This document shows positions 56,445 to 64,000 of a stretch of 64,000 bases of DNA, one piece after another. Where the stretch lies: contig JAJEKV010000061.1 of assembly GCA_021234155.1 (NCBI GenBank), forward strand, positions 8,809,262-8,873,261, given 5' to 3'. The notes below the pieces were generated by a model, which saw only the letters and a list, made by a program, of their open reading frames with translations, made no database searches and had not been told where the DNA came from. This stretch comes from Isoetes taiwanensis (Eukaryota > Streptophyta > Lycopodiopsida > Isoetales > Isoetaceae). The stretch's first letter is position 1. Each line of letters begins with the position of its first letter. Made by a program: the position numbers and the translations under genes.

Positions 56445-56890
56445 CCTGCAAAGAAGAGGTCGTGAATATCGCGGCCGCGATCCTCGTAAGCAAAAAGCAC
56501 TGTGATCATAAAGTACTACAGAAAAATAACAACTGAGAAATTAAAAAATGTTCAGGACTTTCGCCACCGCGATCTTATCGAGCATGGGCAAGAACGCGGT
56601 CGCGCTTTTTGCAATCATTCAAACTAGCTGTTTCAATAAGAACTCATGTGCAAATCACATTTGGAGGTTAACAAGTGGTTTCAACTCATAGTTATCGATA
56701 GCTGGGAGTTCTTTGGTAAATAGCAAGTGTAGATGGTTGAAGGTATCGCGAGCGCGGTCTCGTCGAGCACAAAAGTTAAACGATTGACTTACGTACTAAA
56801 GCATTACTCATACCTCCACGGAATATGGTGGCATCAACGCCTACTTGAAGCCAAAGACCCGTCGTCGTCGCAGTTGTCATAAAAAAAGTT
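56445..56890 (-). other. 5' region of the DUF7869-like gene with palindromic GC words
   Basis: Three GC-rich palindromic words in AT-rich DNA: tatcgcggccgcgatcct near 56,468, cgcgatcttatcgagcat with gaacgcggtcgcgc near 56,566-56,606, and atcgcgagcgcggtctcgtc near 56,745. A possible first exon on the minus strand starts at 56,880 (MTTATTTGLWLQVGVDATIF) and ends at a GTATGAG donor. Its phase does not fit the next exon directly, so another exon would be needed. Confidence 0.45.
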
Positions 56891-57650
56891 GTTTTGTATC
56901 ATCCTCATGGAGAAAGAAAGCATATACTTGAAACACGCTTACATTGTATAATAAACACACCCGAATGCCGCGGGTTTCCTTACAACATCTATTTTACATA
57001 GTTGCACCAAAGTATCAAGAGGTATCTTATCAATCCATGCAATACATATTGATGTTAGTGTAGAGACTCGTCGGTTGTAGTTATAATTGAAATTCAGTGC
57101 AGCATAAACTTTGAGTTCACTTCTCTCGGTGATATGCATCAGAATATGCCTTTTACCTCTTCCAAACTCAATTCGATGCGGTTTGAAGAATTCCAAATGT
57201 GCGATGTGAGTGCAAGCGGATTATGAGCGCCCTCGTCAGCGCCTTCAATGGATGCGGGATTCTGCAGCAAATCCTTGCCCGAACTTGGCCCAGCTTAGGC
57301 GCAGCTCCAGCGTCTCGAAGATCTTGCAAAACAATCAAATTTGAATTGGCTTTTCCCGCTTTCACTTGAAATGTTTGTTATGGAATTCAAATTTTGCAGC
57401 GATCCTTTGTCCGTCCGGTAATCCATCATGTTTTGGAGCATTTACGGCTGCATAGTCTGTCATGTACCTTTAATGAATTGCCATTATGGCAGAAAGTTGA
57501 ACGCGGACGTCCAAGTCGATAAACACCTTTTGTACGGATTACTTGCTTTTTGGGGCGGGCGTATTCGCACGGACGCATTTATGGCCGGTAATAATTACGG
57601 CCGGCCGGCCGGTAATTAATACTTCTGGGGTGCAATTAGTGCGCCCGCAC
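56890..57650. other. No gene recognised; GC-rich near-palindrome at 57,586-57,618
   Basis: Mixed composition. Near 57,594 the sequence taattacggccggccggccg followed by gtaatta is almost self-complementary. Open frames on the minus strand (56,939-57,365) show no family features. Confidence 0.4.
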
Positions 57651-57663
57651 GTGCGACGCCATT

Positions 57664-57695
57664 ATGCCAGGCACGATTTTTCAAGCACCAATATG
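57664..57695 (+). repeat. Short dispersed repeat (partners at 60.38 and 60.45 kb)
   Basis: Reads atgccaggcacgatttttca then agcaccaatatg, matching the starts of the 73-bp tandem units at 60,375-60,520. Confidence 0.7.
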
Positions 57696-57862
57696 TAGCA
57701 AAATAACAGGGGGTTGTTTTTGTATTTTTGTACTTTTTTTCCTATGGTTTTTATATGATTTGACGACTGTATTTAGTGAGACATACTAATGCGTACATCT
57801 AGAGTGCGCATACGCTCAATTTAATCTTCGTGACAGTTTTCAATGGTTGCACCCCATGACTT

Positions 57863-58252
57863 TTGAAAATTAAATTTACTTCACATGCAAGGCTCGAGGG
57901 CCTTCAATTTAGGGTTCCAATTCCTGTGCACTGCCAAGAGGAAAATCTTGAAGATGTTGAGGAAAATAGGAGGCGGCCGATTGTGTTGATGTTGAATCTG
58001 GACTATCTTTTGCTAAATGCAGTTTCGATTGGTGATGGTCTCGGCAATCCATCATTTATTTGTTGTTTTAGAGCACCGTAAAGAAGGTAGAAGATGGCTT
58101 CTTTAAGTATCTGCATCCACAAACTCCTAAGAAGAGGATGTTTTCTCTTCGAGAGACGAGCCCTAACTCCGATGCTGTGATCCAGAGAGTCAAGGAAGAG
58201 GGTAAGTCCTTCAATAGTTTGCTCGCCGGATCAGAGGACAAAGGGCTCATTT
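57863..58252 (+). CDS. Candidate exons, unrecognised
   Basis: A frame at 57,863-58,081 (LQFRVPIPVHCQEENLEDVE then ENRRRPIVLMLNLDYLLLNA) is followed, in another frame from about 58,082, by KVEDGFFKYLHPQTPKKRMF then SLRETSPNSDAVIQRVKEEG. The latter ends at a strong donor (GAGG|GTAAGT near 58,202). Composition is protein-like. The family is not recognised and the link between the two pieces is uncertain. Confidence 0.35.
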
Positions 58253-58259
58253 AAGCAAT

Positions 58260-60060
58260 TTACCAAATTCCCCTCTTTATTGTATTACGGAGGCTGTTTC
58301 CCAAATTTCTTTCTTGATCCTTTGTTAAAGCTGCAAATTCGTCCCTTTTATAGTCTTGTTCAGTTCCACTCTCCTTGCCATGTTCTAGCCAGTTGGAATT
58401 CAAAGGCAAATTTTGGGCTGTTAATTTAGAACAATTTATGGTATAACGAGTTCAAGCCTGATTCCTTCGGCCCAGGTTTGGGGTTGCACATTTCTTGGCA
58501 CATTTGTGAATTTGTCTGGTACTCTACATCTGTTGAAGGAATACATTCACTGGTAATTGCTTCTCTTTGAAGATCAAGTTCTTTCACCAAACAGATGGTG
58601 TAGTAGACTGCAGCCTCATTTCCATGGTTATAGAGCTCCCTCACAGCTTCGGTGCCATATTGCACCTCCTTGGATTTACTTTTGTGTAGCAATTAATATC
58701 ACTAAGTAGCACTGCACATCAGAGTTCATGTCATTCTCTCAGCAGCATAGCCCTTTGCCCGAGACATAGCAGATTTTGTACACTATCCATGTCGCATTTC
58801 CTGTGCAATGAATTTGCTCCTCCAAATCTTGGCAGATTTTCAAAGAATGGCAAGTTGTGTACAAGTTTTCTTTCTGAAAATGGTCAATAGAGTAAATGTT
58901 CTCGATTCTTTTTGCATTTATGCTATTACAGGTACACAAATTTCTTTACTAAGATGGTTACAAGGACAAGATGGGTTCAAGTCCCGTAGCATGCTCCATT
59001 GCATTGCTTGCCTTCTTTATGCTTTTGATTGGTAATATTTACTTGGCAAACTTGTTATCGTCGTGCAGATATTTGATGCTACAACATATGTTTAATGCTA
59101 CAAGACGCTTTGTTTTACTATTTCTCATCAGGACAAGATGCTATAGATGCACACAATGCTGCAATTTCTATTCACAAGAGTATTCTCTCACGGATATTTA
59201 TATTATCTTTGGTGGATAATTTCATTCATAGCCTTGGGAACCTATAATCCAGCATATGTGATTTTTGTGATTTGTGTTTGCTCATAGCAGTCTCCCATAG
59301 CAGAAAAGGTATGCTATGCCTAATTTTCTAGACTCTTCTTTCTTAACTTTCTTCTGCATGCTCATATGAATGATGATTGCGCGTAAGCTGGTTTTAGCTT
59401 AAAAAAAAAGCACAGGTCTTCAATCTAACTATCCTATGCTCAGAGAACTATTCATCTTTGCAAATATTGGCAGCTAGAAAATCAGAATTTGATATGATGC
59501 AAAGGATGATACTGACGCGTGAAGCAGGGTTCTGAAAGAGGATTATGGCTATTATCTGCTGACATGCACAGGGATTGCATGCACATATGCTTAAATTGTA
59601 ATTGGTCCTCATTTTGTGCTCGACCTATTATCTTGAGGAATCTAATTATAGTTTTACATTCACATAATATCCATTGTGATTTTGCTACCACAAGCACATA
59701 CTAAGTCAGGTACAGAAGTCAAGAGTTTACAATCTACTTTTCATTATGTGTTCTTAACACAATCTACTTTTTATTGTATGTGCTGCTTGAAAAGAAATAG
59801 CACTTTGGTGGTTAAACATGGAAAGTTTTACGTTTGGAGAATATTCAAACACTGTCTTGGGACCGAGAAGATATCATCAGGGTTGTTTAATGGCGATGTT
59901 TATAATAGGTTCAACTCCCATAACATGTGTTAATGAAAATGGTTTGCTTGTTAACATGTGTTAATGAAAATGGTTTGCTTGTTCTATTGTTTTCTTCTGT
60001 TTACATATTTCATTCATCTACAATATCATTACACATGTTTTCTACTTTGTTTATTAATTC
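58260..60060. other. No gene recognised
   Basis: AT-rich. An 88-codon minus-strand frame (58,426-58,692, with VRELYNHGNEAAVYYTICLV) has fair composition but no known family. A direct duplication of aacatgtgttaatgaaaatg and gtttgcttgtt occurs at 59,923-59,984. Confidence 0.45.
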
Positions 60061-60062
60061 TT

Positions 60063-60102
60063 ACAAAATTCCAAAGGCCCCGAAGGGGCCAAATTTTGTT
60101 TG
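60063..60102. other. GC-core hairpin
   Basis: caaaatt-ccaaaggcccc-gaa-ggggcc-aaattttg can fold into a long stem with a 3-base loop. It stands alone in AT-rich DNA. It could be a terminus of a small element or a transcript hairpin. Confidence 0.5.
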
Positions 60103-60374
60103 AATTAACACAAACCATTACATAACGCTTTAAAAATAAATTCCCCCTTAAACCCCCTTTTGTTTGGGTGCATATTCACACGGGGGGTGACTCCGGGCAG
60201 CGAGAGCCCCTGTAATTATGTTTTGCACGTATAAAATCAACACCATATAGTATATTGCCTGAAATCTTATAGTATTTTGCAAATCTTGTTATACAGTATA
60301 ACAAATTCTATACATCCATACCCCACAAACGAGGAACTTTGTGTACGGTGTAGATTAAGGAATAAGGGGTGAAT

Positions 60375-60520
60375 ATGCCTGCACGATTTTTCAAGCACCA
60401 TTATGATGGGCGGGCATTTAAATTCCGCGGCCGCGTTCTATAAATTATGCCAGGCACGATTTTTCAAGCACCATTATGATGGGCGGGCATTTAAATTCCG
60501 CGGCCGCGTTCTATAAATTG
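60375..60520 (+). repeat. 73-bp tandem duplication with gccgcggccgcg-type core
   Basis: Two almost identical units, each gcacgatttttcaagcacca, then ttatgatgggcgggcattta, then aattccgcggccgcgttcta. The second lies directly in front of a candidate gene start at about 60,476-60,520. Confidence 0.9.
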
Positions 60521-60691
60521 AAACTCAGAACCCCTCAAAACAAATTTCAAGACCGCGATTTCTTCAGCGCCTGGCGCCTTCGACCTCGGAGCGCCTTCTC
60601 GAGCCTCTCGAAAAAGACTGGAATTTCGTACACACCCGCCGCCCGCTATCCCATGGCACCAAAGGACTCCCTCAGAGAAGGTAATTTCTAA
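60476..60691 (+). CDS. Candidate first exon, unrecognised
   Basis: The frame contains FKTAFYKLKLRTPQNK-like basic sequence, then RDFFSAWRLRPRSAFSSLSK. An in-frame ATG at 60,653 (MAPKDSLREG) is followed at once by a GTAATT donor. Basic and Ser/Arg-rich composition would suit an organelle targeting peptide, but that is guesswork. The intron behind it carries the palindromic GC words. Confidence 0.3.
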   Translation: MMGGHLNSAAAFYKLKLRTPQNKFQDRDFFSAWRLRPRSAFSSLSKKTGISYTPAARYPMAPKDSLREGNF

Positions 60692-60699
60692 CATTTCAG

Positions 60700-60985
60700 C
60701 TCAGCAAGATCGCAGCCGCGATCGTGCCTACTAGAACTTCTATTGTTTTCATAAGTATAGCTGCTCAGTAAGATCGCGGCCGCGGTCTTGCTGAGCATAG
60801 ATTTTCTTTCTTGCGATGTTCATGAGTAGTAGTGTAGTAGGTCACTAGGATCGCGACCGCGATGTTCGTGAGCAGTGGAATTGTTTTCTTGCTGTGCTTA
60901 GCTGCTACATCGCGATAGTGTGGAGTGATAGTGTGGAGTGCTATTTTAGTTGCTTGGAAGGATCGCGGTCGCGTTTCTCTTGATG
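60700..60985. repeat. Irregular array of GATCGCGGCCGCGATC-type palindromes
   Basis: Four units spaced about 70 to 110 bp: gatcgcagccgcgatc (60,709), gatcgcggccgcggtctt (60,772), gatcgcgaccgcgatg (60,850) and gatcgcggtcgcgttt (60,960). Most are followed within a few bases by tgagca or gtgagca. Related copies lie at 56.47-56.76 and 62.61 kb. Confidence 0.75.
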
Positions 60986-60999
60986 GTTTTATACATTTT

Positions 61000-63130
61000 C
61001 GTTCCACAACATTTTGCGACCTATCGGGGCTCACCCCTGAGCTTTTGTTTGACGCACTTGCTCGTTTCGAGGACCGAATGTCGAACCCATCCGTATTATA
61101 ACCCCTTCCAATGAAAGGAAATGGTGTATTGAGATTGCACAAAACCATACCGCAAAAAGGTGATCGCAGAAAAGACACAGTGCCTGTTCTGCGACCGAAA
61201 GAAACCTGAGGACGTTGAGCAAGTTGGCATAGTGGTAGCAATGTGGGAAGGCACAAAGAACAATGTGCAAGATGCTATCATATGCAGCATTGAGGACACA
61301 CAAGCATTGCAATTCCTCGAGTACATTTTGAAATGGCGCAATTATGATCCGATCCTGATGACAAACCGACCAAAATGAACAAGCCACCCACGAGGAAAAA
61401 AACGTCCCCACATCGGCTAAGGGTTATGGCTGGTTGTTGCCATCCTATGAATCTCTATCTTTGTCGAAATAAAGGGAAACAGAGACATATTGGTAGGGTT
61501 CTCGCATGCGAAAATGGTTTGTCTACGAGACAAGAAGCCTCAAAGCATGCTTTTGAAAGCGATTCGGAGCGAAAAATGCCCTCCGTGATGGACACCAATT
61601 GGCTAAGAGCCGTGGCCAAGAAAAGAGTGTGAAACCTATTGCTACTTTGGGAGAGCGTCGGCACCAAAAAGGTTGTTGAAGAACCGGAATCCATGATAAA
61701 CCCCTCCTTATTATTAACCCTACTCTTCCTCTTGCTTTGAAGGCCGGATAGCACTACATCCGGTGGATTTATTCCAAAAACTCCCTCCTTTCAAAATTAA
61801 CCTTAGAAATCTCACACTGCGGACGATAGCCAGCAGCCCAGGCTGCTCTCAAACCCCCTCGACCTCCTCTAAACTAGCATTGACATGGCCCCACGCTTTT
61901 GCCATTCCAAATGAGTTGAAGTTCAATCCGGAAGAGGAATGCAAGATGGCGAAAGCAAACCACTCGAAGCTTGAACGGTTCAAAGGTTTTACCCCTTAGG
62001 GTTAATTGGTTTACAAAGATTTCTATTTTTGATTGTGAACTGCACCAGCAAACTTGACACACGAATGCGGTCAAATGACCATGTTCAAACTCGGTTAAAA
62101 GCTTCAAGACATACCCGACGGAGGTCCTCACACCTGCCGGCGTCGTCTTGGTTGACCCTATTACCCGGTAACGATTTCATTATCTTTTGGACACTCGTTA
62201 TGTAGATTTGACTTGATGGTTGTCTATCTTTTCGGGAGGAGGGTGACATGGAGCAATCCGGAAGATTTGAAGGGCAAGAAATTTTATATTATTTCGGCAA
62301 CCACAAAGTATTTCTTGGCGGCAAAACTCCTTTGTTCTAAATCGGCCGGGTTAGCAACAACTAGAATTTGCCAAAGTATATGCTAGAAGAAGATCGAGGG
62401 TGCTCAACGGAAATCTTACGCGACAAGGAATATATAGAGTTGAGTATTCAATGCAACGTAATTGCAAACACCGTCTGAGAGAGAGCCAGCGATTGAAAAA
62501 AGCGCAACAACTTCGTCATCGGCTAGGTTTATGGCTGTCCTCCACAAGGACCTATAGGGACAGCTACAACTTCAACTTGGAAGGTATTTATTTATTTTCT
62601 ACTACGCCAACATCGCGGCCGCGATCTTGATGACCTTTGCTTCTGCGCGGGATTTCCATGAAATTGCAACGACCACCTTGAAAGTCACAGGAGCTTAAGG
62701 ATGAAAAACAATTCATTTTATGGATGAGAAGGTTTTAAGAAGTTAATGGAAGTTGCCGGCGTGGGTGAGTCGTAAACTTCGGTGAAAGCGACCATGGTGA
62801 GTTTCCGGACAAAACCATCCAAAGATTTCTTTAACAAGACCTGGCTCCGGATGCTATGAGGTATGTCGAATCTGAGAGGTGTCCACACGGCTACTTTCGA
62901 TGAGATTATAGAAGGCAAGGCGTATTTAAAGGTCGCGGTCGGGTTAGAATGGGAGATTTGATTGCAAACAACGGCAACCGACATCAGAACCCTCACTTTT
63001 ATGAGGCGAAATTTTATCTTATGCCACAAATTTGTTGCGGAAGGATTTCGATAGGCTGGGAGGAATTGCCGGGCTTTTCCCCGATCTGAATGAACGAGAG
63101 AATACTGGATATATCGGATCTGCCGATCTG
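61000..63130 (+). other. Unassigned region with several protein-like open frames
   Basis: Plus-strand frames of fair composition are at 61,160-61,378 (EKTQCLFCDRKKPEDVEQVG, with a C-x2-C pair), 61,375-61,632, 61,763-61,999 and 62,400-62,630. The last ends at a possible donor (GAAG|GTATTT near 62,583), and a GC palindrome occurs just inside the putative intron (62,611-62,626). They may be exons of one decayed or fast-evolving gene linked to the methyltransferase-like frames downstream. No family is recognised. Confidence 0.3.
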
Positions 63131-63249
63131 AGTAATGCGTGAAGGCTAACTATAACAAGGATCATACACAAGGTAACCTACACCAGAGCCTTTTCGAGAG
63201 CCAATCGGGGAATATTCTAAAGCGGGAAGAGGCTAGAAAAAAGAAAGGA

Positions 63250-63949
63250 AAAGAAAAATATTGTCATAGCGTTGACGAAGGATGGCATCCCTACTTCCTC
63301 CCAAGTGTCGAGAATCACGACATTGATATTCATTGACATCCGAGGGATAAACAAGGTATGGGATTGCAAGAAATACACGGATCTATTTACAAGGATAGCT
63401 ACCATGACCGAATGCCAAAATTTATCACTTGGTTATTATCATGCCGATGAATTTGCCCAATTGCTTGTCAAATCGGAAGCAAATTCAGGGGTGGTGGCTA
63501 CCTATCTTTAGGTTCTTATGAAGAAATGGGATGGGAGAGCAAATGAAGGGTGAAAGAACATCAAGATTTTTTATTAGTCATATGTGCATTAACAGAGTGA
63601 TGTTCGGTAGCACCTGCAACCCGAGTGGAGCTTAGCCTATCTCCACACACACGCAAGGCTCCTAAGTCAACACCATTGCCTCCAATGCCGCTAGCATGGT
63701 AATGAAGATGCCGATGAGAAGATAAAAAAGAAATTTCAGACTCTTTTTACAGGCAAACCAAGATTCAAATGGGCGGCAATGGAAGGAGATCTTGTATTGA
63801 AATGTCAGCAGAAAACCTCGTATGCCTACCATATTGTTGAACAGCTGGTGCCAACTGATGGTTGCGTTCTGGATTTCTTTTCGGCTGGGACAGCTTCTCG
63901 CGTTGCTCTTATGCAAGGCAAAAAGAGCGTGGCCTTCAAAGTTCAGTAA
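63250..63949 (+). pseudogene. Beta-class amino-methyltransferase-like gene, degraded
   Basis: N6-adenine/N4-cytosine methyltransferases transfer a methyl group from SAM to a base amino group. The first frame reads TLIFIDIRGINKVWDCKKYT then DLFTRIATMT and YYHADEFAQLLV. This resembles the (D/N)PP(W/Y)G-x-x-x-x-WD catalytic region, with DIRG where DPPW would stand. A second frame (about 63,692-63,949) reads HGNEDADEKIKKKFQTLF, TSYAYHIVEQLVPTDGCVLD then FFSAGTASRVALMQGKKSVA and FKVQ-stop, resembling motif I (V-L-D-x-F-x-G-x-G/T) and its helix. Catalytic motif before SAM motif is the beta-class order. Stops and shifts separate the two. The assignment rests on pattern only. Confidence 0.4.
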
Positions 63950-64000
63950 AGTGTCTTGTTTCCCGAGGGGTTCTTGGAAACGCTTGAGAAAATGGCCAAT

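Noticed and set aside
60063-60102. Rho-independent terminator
   Set aside because: The hairpin looks like one, but the surrounding DNA is eukaryotic and no bacterial gene ends here.

Overview
The window joins two very different kinds of DNA. Bases 1 to about 12,420 are GC-rich and hold a head-to-tail array of about six minus-strand cytosolic-type Hsp90 genes (period roughly 2.15 to 2.25 kb, spacers about 0.3 kb). Every copy is broken by many indels. From about 12,420 the sequence becomes AT-rich, intron-bearing nuclear DNA of a streptophyte, most likely a land plant. The plant-type families are an LRR-malectin receptor kinase, a B3 DNA-binding domain, a PPR fragment and an ABC1/UbiB kinase. 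I cannot name the species. The junction lies in the 5' leader of the last Hsp90 copy, so it may be an assembly chimera with a contaminating eukaryote or a real foreign insertion. || Layout of the plant part. 12.4-20.7 kb: a possible exon, a short LINE tail, remnants of a Ty3-type gag locus rearranged with an inversion, a complete 719-bp CACTA-type element, and a secreted cysteine-repeat protein gene (minus) with a TATA box. 20.7-23.1 kb: a 2.34-kb Mutator-like element with 9-bp target duplications, 29-bp subterminal repeats and a possible captured host-gene fragment. 23.9-27.0 kb: decayed ABC1K kinase exons, then a decayed LRR receptor kinase. 29.8-31.9 kb: a palindromic mini-element, a LINE ORF2 C-terminal remnant, and a 1,004-bp piggyBac-like element in a TTAA site whose empty counterpart is in the window. 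31.9-33.9 and 49.7-51.5 kb: two copies of a segment carrying 3' exons of aspartate aminotransferase. 34-37 kb: an OB-fold/zinc-ribbon (RPA1-like) gene piece and an inverted partial copy. 37.9-42.9 kb: a frameshifted but nearly full-length GC-rich LINE (ORF1, AP endonuclease, reverse transcriptase, 3' hairpin). 47.4-48.6 kb: a PPR fragment and a B3 gene. || 51.5-64 kb is the least explained part. It has two tandem copies of an unrecognised ~80-codon gene, each with its own TATA box, convergent with a large minus-strand gene that resembles the DUF7869 transposase-like family. Next come introns or spacers repeatedly carrying the palindrome GATCGCGGCCGCGATC. At the right edge are reading-frame pieces resembling a beta-class amino-methyltransferase. 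|| Most of the window is transposon-derived or pseudogenised. The best candidates for living genes are the B3 gene, the cysteine-repeat gene (if its two one-base shifts are sequence errors), the first twin small gene and perhaps the DUF7869-like gene.
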